Assembly: GCA_023333565.1 (NCBI GenBank)
Contig: JAJKFH010002114.1
Location: 1-64,000 of the forward strand
Direction: 5' to 3'
Origin: Puffinus mauretanicus
Taxonomy: Eukaryota > Chordata > Aves > Procellariiformes > Procellariidae
Length of the DNA: 64,000 nt
The translations under genes and the position numbers were made by a program. Within the stretch, counting starts at the first letter, position 1. Each line of letters opens with the position of its first letter. The notes under the pieces were generated by a model. That model made no database searches. It was given only the letters and a program-made list of their open reading frames with translations, and was not told the DNA's origin. Shown here in pieces: positions 1 through 11,379 of the stretch.

Positions 1-130
1 AGAGGTGGGGGGAGGAGAAGGGAAGGGGGGAGGGGAAGGGAAAGGGTGGCGGGTGGGGGAGGGGAAGGGAAGGGGTGGAGGGTGGGGGAGGGGCAGGGAA
101 GGGCTGGGGGAGGGGAGAGTGGGGGAGGGG
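1..130. repeat. Polypurine G/A tract
   Basis: The first 130 bases are almost pure purine on the plus strand, built from runs such as GGGGAGGGGAAGGG. It lies in the intron after the first coding exon of THRA. Such tracts can form triplex or G-quadruplex DNA; that is inference. The window edge cuts it off, so its full length is unknown. Confidence 0.8.
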
Positions 131-529
131 CTCATTTACAGTCAAAGACAAAATGTCCTTTTGGCTCAGCGGGGAAGTGACATCAGAGGGGCTCAGCCAA
201 TGGCGGGCGGCGGGGGTCCGCGCCTCGCCCGCACGGCACCAGCCCATTGGCGGAGGCGCCTGGCACGGCTGGGCTGGGGGGGCCCGACGCCACGGGGATG
301 GGCACCTGCGGCTGGGGGGGGGTCCCGTACCCAGGGGTGCCCCTGCAGCCCCCGCCCGGGGCGCGGCGCGGGGGGGTCCCGGGCTCCAGCCCAAGGTGAC
401 CCCGGGCCTGGCTCCCCCCGGGGCACGTGAGAGCGGGCGGCCCTCCCGAAATAGCCCCGGGACAGGGTGGCCCGAGGGGCCCCGGCCGGGGAAGGGGGCG
501 GCTGGGAGAGGCCCCCGCGGGGGCACGGG

Positions 530-945
530 CACGCGTGGGGGACACACGGGCATGGGCACGCGTGGGGACATGTTGGGGACAGCGGGGGCATGGGGACACA
601 TGGGGACACACCGGGTGCAGAGACATGAGGGCATGAGGACATGCGGGGCATGGGGACACGTGGGACACACGGGGCACGGGGACACGCGGGGCATGGACAC
701 GTACACGGCCACGCAGGGCTGCACGGGGACACATTGGGCAAGGGGACACACAGGGCACGGGGACACCTGGGGACACACAAGGCATTAGGATGCACAGCGC
801 GTGGGGCCACACAGGGCATGGACACGTACACGGCCACGCAGGGATGCACGGGGACACACAGGGCACGGGGACACACAGGGCAGAGGGACACACAGGGCAT
901 TAGCATGCACAGGGCATGGGGACACGTGGGGCACGGTGACGCAGG
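530..945. repeat. GC-rich minisatellite in THRA intron
   Basis: Diverged tandem units of the type GGGGACACACAGGGCA or GGGGACACGTGGGGCA, roughly 16-20 bases each, fill about 400 bases. A longer higher-order unit containing CATGGACACGTACACGGCCACGCAGGG occurs twice, near 693 and 818. Long open frames here are artefacts of the repeat. It sits just downstream, in THRA sense, of the first coding exon. Confidence 0.85.
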
Positions 946-998
946 CACAGAGGAGGCTACAGCGGCCGTGCCCGCGTGGGCACAGGGCAGGGGCTCAC

Positions 999-1051
999 CG
1001 GGTGTCCTCTGGCTCCGACAGCGGGTCCAGGGTGCTGGGCTTCTGTTCCAT
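999..1051 (-). CDS. THRA: Thyroid hormone receptor alpha, first coding exon (partial gene)
   Basis: Minus-strand exon from ATG at 1051 to a donor at 998 (CG|GTGAG). It encodes MEQKPSTLDPLSEPEDTR, with the last Arg codon split by the intron. This is the start of the avian THRA (c-erbA-alpha) A/B domain as I know it from chicken. The bases before the ATG (TTGATGGAATTGCGGTGA on the minus strand) also look like the conserved THRA leader. The exon may begin near 1205, where a TTTGTCTCAG acceptor is seen; that boundary is less sure. The DNA-binding zinc fingers and ligand domain lie off the left edge. THRA is a nuclear receptor that binds T3 and represses or activates genes through thyroid response elements. 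It is head-to-head with MED24, as in mammals. Confidence 0.93.
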
Positions 1052-1269
1052 TCACCGCAATTCCATCAAGGAGCGCTCAGCACCGACCGAGTGGGCTCCG
1101 CCACCGGTGCCACGCGCGGGGGGGCCACGGCGGGGGGCTACGACGCGCGCCCCATGGCGCCCACCTCAGTGCTCAGCTCCGCGCAGCATCCCGGGCCGGA
1201 CCCTGCTGAGACAAACTGCAGCTGAGCCCGGACCCCCAGCGAGGGCTGCAGCCCCAGGCAGCCCCCTGG

Positions 1270-1585
1270 GAGCTCGCGCCGTGGTGCAGGGCTGGGCGAG
1301 AGCGTGCAGGGGGTGCAAGAACGCGTGGAGCATGCGAGAGCGTGCAGGAGCGAGCGAGGCTGGGTGAGAGCGCGCAGGGTGTGCAAGGCCGTGCAGAGCG
1401 TGCAACAGCGTGCAGAGCGCGCAGGGCTGGGCGAGAGCATGGGGGACGTGCAAGAACACGTGGAGTGAGCGAGGGCTTGCAGGGTGTGTGCAACAGCATG
1501 CGGGGCGGGCGAGAGCGTGCACGGGTGTGCAAGGCTGTGCGAGAGCGTGCGGGAAAGCGCAAGCGTGCAAAGCGGTGGCAGCGGG
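1270..1585. repeat. Minisatellite GAGAGCGTGCAGGG-type
   Basis: Irregular tandem units such as GAGAGCGTGCAGGG, GTGCAACAGCGTGCAGAGC and GGGCGAGAGCGTGCA repeat over about 300 bases. It is in the 5' part of THRA, just upstream of the first coding exon. No coding signal is seen; several overlapping frames stay open because of the repeat and the GC content. Confidence 0.8.
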
Positions 1586-4500
1586 TGCTGCACCCAGCTG
1601 TGGGGCAGGGCTGGGGGGGCCCCCCCATCCCACTAGGGGGAAGCCCGAGGGGGTGGGGGCGCACAGAGCAGCCCCCCCTGCCCAGGGGAGCCCCCACAGA
1701 TACCGCGCCCTGGGGCCAGGCTGAGCCCCGATGCATTTGCTCCACGCGTGGCCCCACCTGTGCCAGGTGGGCGGGGGGCGACTTACGGGGCGGGGGGCGC
1801 CGGGGGGGCCAGGGGGAGCTGGGCGATCCCTCCTCCACAAGCTCTCCTGTGGCAAAGACATGGCGCAGTGGGGCCGGGGCGCAGGCAGCACCGGGGGCAC
1901 CCACCATCCCCCCCTGCTGCAAAGCCCCGTGATGGGGAAACCGAGGCACGACCCTGGCAGACCCCCTCTTGCTCCCCCTGCTCAGGCTCCACGTCCCCAC
2001 AGGTGCCCAGCACCCACCCTGCACACCCGCAGCACCCCAGCGGGATGGGGGGGCCCTGTTTGCAAGCACCCCCCATGAACCCCCGGTGACCCGCCCCAGC
2101 GCAGGGGCGCGCGGGGCTGCGGGGGCCCCCAGCCCACACCGGGAGGGCTGTGGGGCTGTGCCGGGCGCCGTGCCCGGCCCTCGGGCTCCTCCGCTCCATG
2201 CGGGGACAGGCAGAAAGTAGGTCACGTTTGTCTTGGCCGCGGCAGAAATTCCTCCGGCGGATTTAAAACGCAGCGGCCGGGGCTCGGCTGCACCCGGCCC
2301 CCCCGGCACCCCCACACCGCAGGGCGCCCCGGCCCCCTGGCCCCCCTCCAGCTGGGGATGCCCGGGCAGCGGTGGGATGGGGGTGAGGGATGCTGCACCC
2401 ATGGGTGCATGGCAGGATGCCACGCCGCTGCGGGGTGAGCGCGCGCGTGGCGACACATGGGGGGGTTCGCACCAGGGGTCCCAGCCACCCCCAGGCATGT
2501 GCCATGGGGGGGGCCATCGCCTGCCTCTGCGGGGAAACTGAGGCACTGCGGGGCACCTCACCATCCCCGGGTCCCCTCCCCACCTCGGGGGGCTCGCGGG
2601 GGGGCCAGGGCTCTTCGCCGCAGCTCCAGGCCGGGCTTTGGGGCCGGCCGCCAGCGGTACCTATAGAGCCGGGGCGGCGCGGCTGGGGGCTGCAGCAAAT
2701 GTTTGTTCCATATGGGAACGGCGCGCGGAGACTTCCAAGTATAGGCACTGGCAGCGCGCCAGGGCTGCGCGGCCCTGCCGGGCACCAGCCCCCCCCCCCC
2801 GCCCCCCTTCCCCCGGGACCCCGTGCGCCAGCAGAGCCCCAACCCGCTCGGTGCACGTGTGGGGCCGGGGTGCATCACTGCCACGGCGAAGCTGGCATGA
2901 GCTGGGGCATGGGGCACTCTGAAACCTGCTGCCGGGGGGCTTGGCCACCACTGCCTCAGTTTCCCCGCCAGGGCAGCCTGGCCAGCAAGCGGTGTCGAAT
3001 TAGAGGGGCTTAGGGCTAAAACCGGGGCTCAGTGCCGCTAAGTCGCAGCTCGCCCGCGCCAATGAGCATCCCCGTCAGCCCCCGCCGACACCCCCGGGAT
3101 CGCCGGCACCCAGCGCCCGGCCGAGCCTGCGGTGCCGCTCCAGGAACCGTCGCTCGAGGAATCCCGGCTGCGCTGGGGCGGCCCAGACAGCCAGACACGG
3201 GAGGCGGCTCTCCTCCTCCTCTTCCTGCGGGACACGTGCAACGAGTGCAGTCGGGTCTCAGCCCCTCGTGCTGCTCCCCGTGCTGGGTGGCACCCCAACC
3301 TGTGCGTCCCCACCCTGCGGGATCAGGTGCGGGGCTGGGTGGGAGCGGGGTGGCAGCCAGCGGGGGCCCCCACCCTGTGCTCCCCCCAGCCCAGCCCCAC
3401 GCCCAAGGGAGCGTTTCTGCTGAGTCGGGTGGTTGCAGCTGATGGAAAACAACCTGGGGGCAAAGTCCAGGGCTGGGCCAGTGGCGGGAGCCACGTCGCC
3501 CCACGGGGGGCACCCAGCACCCCATTCCGCAGGGATGCCGCCCCCGGGGACCCCCTGGGGATGGGGACCACAGCCCAGGGGACACCCCTCCGTGAAGGCA
3601 CTGGCTGCCTCCGTGCAGCCAGACACGGGTGCCAGGTACTGGGGACGCCCCACGGGGACACCCATCGGTGTCCCTGCCCCCTCAGGACAGATGGGCTCCG
3701 GGGGTCCCGGGTGCCCCCTCCCCCCGCCCAGCTGCCATCTGGGTCAGGGAGGTGAGGGCCTAAGCGCTTTAGCCAGGGTGCCAATTAGTGTGATTAGCGC
3801 GGGCTGGGGGCAGGGCGCCGCGGGCAGACCCGCCAGTCCCACACCCGCCAGACACCGGCACGTGATGCCCGGTTGTGCAGGCAGCCGCGGGCAGCGGCAC
3901 AGCGGGCACCGGGGCAGCAGCACTGCTCTGCCCCAGCCGGAGAAATCCCGGCTGCGCCGGCTGGCAGGACCGTGCCGTAGGAGCGTGGCCAGGCGTGGGG
4001 GCACCTGCTGTGGCACGGCTGGCAGCACCTGGCACATGCCGGTGCCCACATGTGTGGTTGTGCCCGGTGCCACATGGATGTCCTTGCCCCGTGCCTTGTG
4101 CTCACCCCACACCTCTGCTGGTGCATGTCACCTTATGCCCGCTGCCATGCAGTGCCTGGTGCGGCGGGGTGCCCGGTGCCGTGGGGCACGCATGGCAGTG
4201 CGCGGTGGGGCTGGCGTGCCGGGAAGCTGCAGGAATCCCAGGCATGCGCAGCAGCTGGGCAGCCCAAGCGCGGGGGATGCCATGGGCCTGACATCAGGGC
4301 AGCCCACCCCGTGCCACAGGGGACCTGCGTGGTGCCCCCTCCCTGTGCACACAGGGTCCGGGCCGGGCCGTGGCACGGGCTGGCCAAGCCTGCGTCTGCT
4401 GTGGCCAGGGCGCGCGGGCACCGGGGTCCTGTCCATGCCGGGACTCGGTGGCTCAGGGAAGCCACCACCCAAGCAAGGGCGCGTGGCCATGGGGACAGTG

Positions 4501-7290
4501 ACCTGCCCGGGCGCTGACCAGGCACCCAAGGGCTGCTGCGGCCTCGCACCTCCGATGGGTCCTGGATCGCCACTGCGGGGACCTGTGCCGCGACCCTGAC
4601 CCCCACCCAGCCCCGCAGCCACCACGAACCCCAAGGGACTCCTGGTGCCCTTAAGTCCAACCAAGGCCACGCTCCTCCCCGCGGCTCCCGAGCGTGCGGC
4701 CGGGACAAGGCGGCAGCCCCGGCTCTGCTCCCTCCGCTTTCGGCCGTGCCTCTGTTTCCCCATCCCAGCAGGGCCGCTGGCGGGAAGCTGCTCAGCAGAG
4801 GAAGAGCCACGGTGCCACTTCCCCCAGCACCGTGCCCCTCGTGCCAGCGCGGCAGGACGTGACCAGATCCCCGTGCCTCCGCTCCTCCTGACTACAAAGG
4901 ACACCCGACGGGGACCCCCGGGCACCCGGCGTGTGCCGAGTACCCACGGTCTCAGCTCGCTGGGGCGGCTGCAGGTCCCGAGCCCCGCGGGGTGCCCCTG
5001 CCCCGGGGAGGCTGCGCCGGGACGCCGGGGAGCTATTCTCAGCACTTGGAGCTTGGCACGGGGATGGGGACGTTTCTAAATCGGGGGCCCCGGTTCACGT
5101 GCACCGGGACGGGGGGGCTCCTGAGTTCCCTCCCCGGAGGCCCCCGCTCATCGGGGGGACGGAGTTGCCACCTCACCACGAGGCACCCGGGGTCGGCACC
5201 ACCGGTGGGACGTGGGAACGGGCACCGAGCCCGTCCGGGGGGAGCACACCCTGGCCCGGGAAAGGGACGCAGGGGATGGTCCCCACGGTGTCCCCGCAGC
5301 CACCCGACCCCTACCCGTCCGGGGCGGGCCAAGGGTCCGCAACACCGGGGCCACCTCCGTGCGACACCGCCCCGGGGGGTCCCGGCTCCGCCGCGCCCCC
5401 CGGCCGCATCCAGCGGGAGCGGGGCCCCGGGCGTCCTGCCCGCGCCCGCCTTCGCCTTCACCGCATCCCCCCCTCCTCCTCCTTCCCCCCACCCGCCTGG
5501 AAGGGGACCCAGGCGTCCGGCCCCGCCCCCGCGCTCCACCGCGCACCGGCGGCTGCGCGGGGTCCGGCGGGGCCGGGGGGGCGGCGCGGGCTGGGACCCC
5601 CGGGCCGGGCCCGGCGGCTGCTCCAGGCTTTGCCGGCAGCCGCGCTCGCTGCCCCGGGAAAGTGAGCGGCGGGGCGGGGAGTGACGGGGGGGGGCCCCGC
5701 TTCCTGGAGCCGCCGCCCCCCGGGAGGGGACGGAGATGGGGGGTGAGGGCGCAGCCCCCCCAGCGCCCGCGGGGTGCGGGGCCGCGGGGGGGGACGGCCT
5801 TTAGCGCCCGGACCGGGCTCCCCACCCCGTCCCACCCCCCCCCGGACTCCCGCCCGCGGGGCTGCCACGCCGCGGCCCCGCGAAGGTCACGGCCGCGGCC
5901 GGGGCGGGGGGTGTCAGGCGGGGACCCCCGCCCGGGGACCCCCCCCGCTGCCGGCCCGGGGGGTACGGGGCTGCACCGGCGTGTACGAGCAGCTGCGGGG
6001 GGGGCACACACAGCCGCACGGCAGCGCCGGGGGCGGGGGGGGATGCGCCGCGCCCCCACCCTGCGCCAAGACCCCCCGGGCGGGGGATCCCCCCCAAACC
6101 GGTTCCACCGGGGCCTGCCCGCGCCCCACGGCGGCCCCGGGCCCCCCCGCCCCGCCGGAGCCCCGGGGGTCCCCGGTGCCGGCGGGGGTCAGGTGGGGTG
6201 AGGCGCAGCCCCGGCCCCCCCCCGCGGCCGGTGCCGGCGGTGGCAGCCCCGCGGCGCGGGGGTCACGGCGGCCGCCACGGCTGAAGGTCGGCGCGGGGCC
6301 GCCGCCTCGGCCGGGCCGGCGGGGAGGTCGAGCCGGAGGGCCGGGCAAGGCCGGCCGGTCCCGGGGTGACCTTGGCCGCGGCGCCCGGCTGCCCTGCCTC
6401 AGTTTCCCCGGTTCGCACGGGGGGACTCACCGCAGCCCGGCCGGGACCGCAGCCCGCGCCCCGCCGGCGGCACCGGGACCGCCGCACCCCGGGCAGGATC
6501 CGGCCCCCCCCGGGGTCCCCCACCGCCCTCGGGACCGCGGGGCGGCGTGGGGAGGGGAGCCCCCGCCACGCCCCGCGCCCCGCTCGGCGGGGGCAGCCCG
6601 GGGGTGCGGGGCCGGAGCCCCCCCCGCGCCGGGGACGCCCCCCGCTACCCCCGCCCCAGCCGGGAGCGGCCGAACCGCCCCCCGCCCCCCCCGCGCTCCT
6701 CTCCCGGCACAGAAAAAAATAATAAAAAAAATTAAAAAAAAATCGCAGGCATTCCTGCCGCCGCTGCCAGGAGCGGGAGCGGGCGGGGACGGCCACGGGG
6801 CACGGCCACGGCCCCCTCACGGCCCCCCCACGGCGCAGCCACGGCCCCCCCCACGGTCCCCCTCCTGCGGCGCCGTCACGGCCCGGCCGGGCCACGGCCC
6901 CCCTGCCCCCCCCGCGACACAGCCACGGCCTGCCCACGGCACGGCCCCGCGACCTGCCCACGGCACGGCCCCGCCGCGGCTCGGCCCCGCACCCGTCACC
7001 GCAGAGCCACGCCGCCGCCACGGCCGGGGCCCACGGGCCCCCGCCACGCCGCCACGCCACGCCACGGCCATGCAGCAGACGTGGAGCCGGGGGGCCACGG
7101 CGCTGCAGGCGGGCGGGGGAGCTGCCCGCCGTGCACGGACCCCCCCAGCCCCCCCCCGGCCGTGGCGTGGCGTGGCGGGCGGTGGGCAGCGGCCGTGCCC
7201 CGCGGGCAGCCCCGCGCTGCAGCAGCGTTGGGGGGGGGCGCGGGCCCCCCCCGGCCCCACGGGGGGACGCGGCCCCCCCGCCCCACGCCA
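1586..7290. other. THRA 5' intron, GC-rich, no coding exon seen
   Basis: About 5.7 kb of very GC-rich DNA between the first coding exon of THRA and its probable non-coding first exon. Long open frames occur on both strands but none resembles a known protein. Points of note are a minus-strand CCCC|GTAAGT donor at 1786 (a possible alternative leader exon), a RORE-type AAAGTAGGTCA at 2214-2224, an AT-richer block at 3750-3805 with CAATTAG and TGATTAGC motifs, and an A-rich run at 6711-6745. I see no gene. Confidence 0.6.
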
Positions 7291-7299
7291 AACGCCCGG

Positions 7300-7800
7300 A
7301 TTTTTTCAAGAAAAATATTTACCCGTGTTTTTCCTCCCGGTGCGCGCTCGGGCCGCCCTCCCCCCCGCTCCCCGCCGCTCCCCGCCGCTCCCGGCCTCCC
7401 CCCGCCCCGACCCCCCCCCCGCCATTGCACGCACCGAACTGCGCCCGGGCTCAGCCAGGGTCGCCCGGGGGGGCCGCGGCCGGCGGTAAACAACCGGGCT
7501 GCGGCGGGGCCGGGCGGGGGGCGGCGGCGGGGCCCGCTCGGGCCGTACCTGGGCGGCGGCGGCGGAGGGCGCGGGGCGGGCGGCGGGCGCGGAGCGGAGC
7601 GGAGCGGGGCGCGGAGCGGAGCGGAGCGGAGCGGGGCGCAGCGGCGGCGGCGGCCGACGGCGCCTGGCTCCTCCCCCGGCCCCGCCGCGCCGCCCGCCCG
7701 CCCGCTCCGCCGCGGCCGCAGCCCCCTCCGCCGGCCGCAGCCGCTCCCTGCACCCCGCCGCGCCCGCCCCACGGACCCCGCGTGGGGACCCACGGGGGAG
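7300..7800 (-). promoter_or_regulatory. THRA: CpG island and probable non-coding first exon of THRA
   Basis: Dense CpG sequence with GGAGCGGAGCGGAGCGG repeats near 7590-7635. On the minus strand a strong donor CAG|GTACGG is at 7548, so a leader exon would run from an unknown start above about 7600 down to 7549. A non-coding first exon separated by a long intron from the ATG exon is the usual THRA arrangement. The transcription start cannot be fixed from sequence alone. Confidence 0.5.
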
Positions 7801-7889
7801 CGGCGGAAAGACGGGGAGGGAGGGCGGCCCCGGGAGGAGGCCCCACGGGACGAGGGGCGAGGGGGACGGGGACCACCGGGGTGAGGACG

Positions 7890-8625
7890 GTGCCCCTGGC
7901 CAGGCGGAGTTGGTGCGTGTGGGGAGCCCGGGACGGTGCCCACGAGGGGCTGGGGACGGTGCCCGCGGGGATGCCGTGGCAGTGACCACGGGGACAGGGG
8001 ACGATGCCCACAGGGCGGGGGTCTGTACCCAAGGGGGGCTGGGGATGGTGCCCACAGAGGCCCAGGGATGATGCCCATGGCAGGGTAGAGATGGTGCCCA
8101 CAGGGACTGGGGACAGTGCCCACAGGGATGCTGTGACAGTGACAACGGGGTGCCCACAAGGGTTGGGGACAGCACCCAGAGGCAGCGGGGGAAGGTGCCC
8201 ACAGGGCCCCGGGGATGGTGCCCGTGGCGTGGTGGACATGGTGCCCACAGGGGCTGGGGATGGTGCCCATAAGGATGCAGTGACAGTGACAATGGGGACT
8301 GGGTACACTGCTCACTGGGTTTGGGGACGGTGCCTAAGTGGAGCTGGAGACGGTGCCCACAGAGGCCCGGGACGGTGCCCATCACAGGGTGGGGATGGTA
8401 CCCACGGGGAGCTGGGGACAGCGCCCACAGGGATGCAGTGACAGTGCCAAGGGTGACAGTGCCCACAGGGGTTGGGGACAGCACCCGGGGAAGCTGGGGA
8501 CGGTGCCCACAGGGCCCCAGCGATGGTGCCCTTGGTGGTGGGGTGGAGATGGTGCTCGTGGGGAGCTGGGGACAGTGCCCACGGGTGGTGGGGACAGTGC
8601 CCACGGGGCGGAGGCCAGCTCCGCA
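7890..8625. repeat. Minisatellite GGGGACGGTGCCCACAGGG-type
   Basis: More than twenty diverged units of about 20-35 bases, each with a core close to GGGGACAGTGCCCACAGGG, often followed by ATGCAGTGACAGTG. The array spans about 730 bases upstream of the probable THRA first exon. Frames on both strands look open but only spell the repeat. Confidence 0.9.
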
Positions 8626-8963
8626 CCCCAGCGTGCCCAGCGCGGCCCCGGTGCGGCGGCACACACCCGGCACGGGGGGCCCACCCGGCCCTGCACCGCC
8701 CCGGGCAGGATCCGGCCCCGGCCCCCCCGGCCCCACGGGGCACCCGCACCGCGGGTGGGCCCTACCCCTGCGCCCCCCGGGGGGTATGGAGCAGGGATCC
8801 GCTGTGGGGCCGGACCCCGCCGTGGGGCGGGCCGTGGGGCCGTGGGTGGCGCGGGGGTCTCTCTGGGGAGGGCGCTGGGGGTCCCCCCCCGCAGCACCCC
8901 AACCCGCCCGTCCCACCCCACCTCCTTCCCAGCAGCCCCTGCGCCCCCCTCCCCACCCGCCGG

Positions 8964-8984
8964 ACTACACGTCCCATCATGCCC
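8964..8984 (+). promoter_or_regulatory. ZNF143/SBF-type promoter motif
   Basis: ACTACACGTCCCATCATGCC closely follows the ZNF143 binding consensus ACTACAATTCCCAGCATGC. Such sites normally lie within about 200 bases of a transcription start, so a second start for THRA, or a divergent transcript, is possible near 8.9-9.1 kb. No exon has been tied to it. Confidence 0.55.
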
Positions 8985-9119
8985 GGGCTTAAAGGGCCGC
9001 TGCCGTGTCCCCCCGCCCCAGGGCACCGCAGCTCGGCCCTGGGACCCCCGGGGGGCTCGGCCTGGCCACCCCCCCCAGCCCGTGAGCCCCCCCTCCCTGG
9101 GCTGCACAGGCAGTGCCGT

Positions 9120-9600
9120 GGCACCCGGGGGACGAGGGTACCCGGGGGACCCGAGGGGGTGGGGGGCTGGGGGTCCCCAGGGGATGAGGGTTTCCAGGGG
9201 AGAGTGGTACCCAGGGGATGGGGGTAACTGGGGCATGGCAGCACCCAGGAGAGGGGGGCACTGAGGGGACAGTGGCTCTGAGGGCATGGTAGTGCCCAGG
9301 GGATGGGGACAGCAAGGGGACAGTGCTACCCAGGGGATGGGGGTACCCAGGGGATGGGGGTCCCTGTGGCACAGCGGTGCCCAGAGCAGACCCCACTCTC
9401 CAACCCAGGGCAGCCTGGGCTGCTGGTGGGTGTCCCACGCCTGTGGCCCTATGGTCCCCGTGGCCCCCCTGGTCCCCCCGGTCCCTCAGTCCCCCAGTCC
9501 TCATGCTACCCCTGGTCCCCACAGCCCCGTGGTCCCCGTGGCCCCCCTGGACCCCCTGGTCCCATGGTCCCCATGGCCCCCCTGGTCCCCGCGGCACACG
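9120..9600. repeat. Two adjacent GC-rich minisatellites
   Basis: From about 9120 to 9380 the unit is near CCCAGGGGATGGGGGTA. From about 9445 to 9600 it is near GGTCCCCGTGGCCCCCCT. Units are diverged and short. Neither encodes a recognisable protein; the Gly/Pro-rich translations come from the repeat. Confidence 0.8.
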
Positions 9601-10172
9601 GGGCCACCCCATCCCCATGGCTGGTGGCAGTCGGGGTGCCAGCGTGGCAGGGGCAGGGTGGCGGCACCCCCGGCCTGGCCCCCCGCCTGTACCGTACACT
9701 TTATCCTCGGCAAACACGGCGCGCCTGCGGCCGCCCCCCCCCAACACCGTCTGCCCGCGATAAGGCCGCGGCCGGGGCTGAGTGTGTCTGCCCCCGGCCC
9801 GCTGGGCTCGGCCACCTCAGCACGACGCCATGTCCCCAGATCCCCGCACCCGCGGCCACCCAGCACCCTACGTTCCAAGGGGGAAACTGAGGCAGGGCTG
9901 GGGTTCGCCTGCAAACCCCCTGGCGCGTGGACAGGCACCTCTCCCACCCGTCGTCAGTCCCCCGTCCCCCACGATGAGCCTGCGAGCTGCCCCCAGTGCC
10001 ACCCCCAGGCCTCTCAGCCCCCACCGGGCAGGGTGGGGACCCCACGCCCTGCGGCAGACCCCGAGCCGGGGGGATGAGGGACGTGGAGGGGCCGCATCGC
10101 TCTCGGGGCGCGACGCAGTCGGCCGGAACAAGCTCATTAAAATTCATCCCACTGCTCTGCGGCGCGGAGCCG

Positions 10173-10182
10173 CTATATATAG
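10173..10182. promoter_or_regulatory. CTATATATAG element (MEF2 consensus or TATA-like)
   Basis: The palindrome CTATATATAG fits the MEF2 consensus YTAWWWWTAR and also resembles a TATA box. It stands out in a block of otherwise extreme GC content and is preceded by ATTAAAATTCATCCC. No transcript start can be assigned. Confidence 0.35.
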
Positions 10183-10189
10183 CCCGAGC

Positions 10190-11370
10190 CCGGCTGCACG
10201 GCCGAGCTGGGCCCCCCCGGGCCCCCCCGGAAAGGGGGTGACGCTGGGCGCAGCCCGGGTGCCTGCATCCCCATCCTTGGAGGCCCCCGTGGGGCAGCAC
10301 CCGCCATCGGCTGGGGGTCTGGGTGGCCCCATGGGGGTGTCCCCCATCTCAGGCTGAGTGTCCTCCCCCTCGCCTTCCCGCTGGGAGCCCCTCCTGGGAA
10401 TCAAACCCTTCACGCCCCACCGAACACTGGCGCAGGCGGGTGGGAACCAGCCATGTGCCCCCCCTCCGCAGACAGGGACTGGCACTGGGGGTCCCGTCTG
10501 TCCCGGTTACCCCGCGGGAAGGGGAAGCCCCCCGCGCCGGCCCCCGCTCGCCCCCCGTCTGCCCCCGGCGCTGGGAACGGCCCCGGCCCCTTCCGGCCCC
10601 CCCAGCCCCGGGGCTGGAGGCAGCTGGGCCGGGGCGCCCTGCCAAGGCCGGGGCGCTGGGCCGAGGCCTCGACGCCTTCCCCCCGCGCCGGCCGCCCCCG
10701 CGCTGGGCCGGGGGGCCGGGACCCCCTTAGCGCATCCCACGGCCCCCCACGCCCCGCCAGGCCCAGGGCCCGGTTTGGGGGTGCTTTGCCATGGCGGGGG
10801 GGGGGGGATTGTTGTCCAGGGGGGCTCCTCTGGTCCCTGGAACAGGGACTGGCCCCCGCGGTCTCCGGTTCCCCCCACCAGCTGCGGGAGCGGGACCCCC
10901 CCCGGCACAGGAAATCCCTCCTCATGAATAGGAGCCGGGCCCCCCCCGGCTGCCGGGGCCCCTCGCTGGCTGGGCAGCCGCTCGCCCGCCTAATCCCGGC
11001 CCCGGCGCGGGGGGATTTGCAGCGCCCCGGCCCCATGAATGATTAACCGGGGAATTAAGGGGCCTCGGAGCCCCCCGAGCGGAGCCGGGAGGGCTGGGGG
11101 GCAGCGGGCGCCCAGGGCCCCCCCGCCATGGCCGCACCTCTGGGGACCCCTGCACCCCGGGGGGGCCTCACCCCGCTCCCGAGCCACACGGGGCTCCTGC
11201 GCCCGTGGGTGGGGGGTGCTGGTGGGCTGCCCACCCGCCAGGGCCATGCAGCCCCCCCCTCCCCAGGCCCGCTCCCCATCCTCCCGTTGCCGTGGCGATG
11301 GCTGGAGGCAGCCATTGGGGATATTTTTAGCTGCTGGTACCACACAGGGTGGGGGGGGCCAGCCCTGCGG
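10190..11370. other. GC-rich intergenic sequence between THRA and MED24
   Basis: No gene seen. Short AT-richer islands interrupt the GC-rich sequence: CTCATGAATAGG near 10920, CATGAATGATTAACCGGGGAATTAAGG at 11034-11060, and GATATTTTTAGCTG near 11320. A GTTGCCGTGGCGATGG stretch at 11286-11301 resembles an RFX X-box. These may be regulatory, but that is inference. Confidence 0.5.
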
Positions 11371-11379
11371 CTGCTATAT

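Noticed and set aside
3433..4599. 388-codon plus-strand frame in the THRA intron
   Set aside because: No recognisable domain; Gly/Pro/Ala/Arg-rich; antisense to an intron and matched by long frames on the opposite strand.
5774..7489. 571-codon open frame on the plus strand
   Set aside because: Pro/Arg/Gly/Ala-rich translation caused by high GC (few stop codons); overlapping frames on the other strand are equally open; it runs through a homopolymer A block and a CpG island; no domain resemblance.
6996..8916. 439- and 536-codon minus-strand open frames with PSP and GTV repeats
   Set aside because: They translate the GGGGACGGTGCCCACAGGG minisatellite plus the CpG island. No signal for splice sites or a conserved domain.
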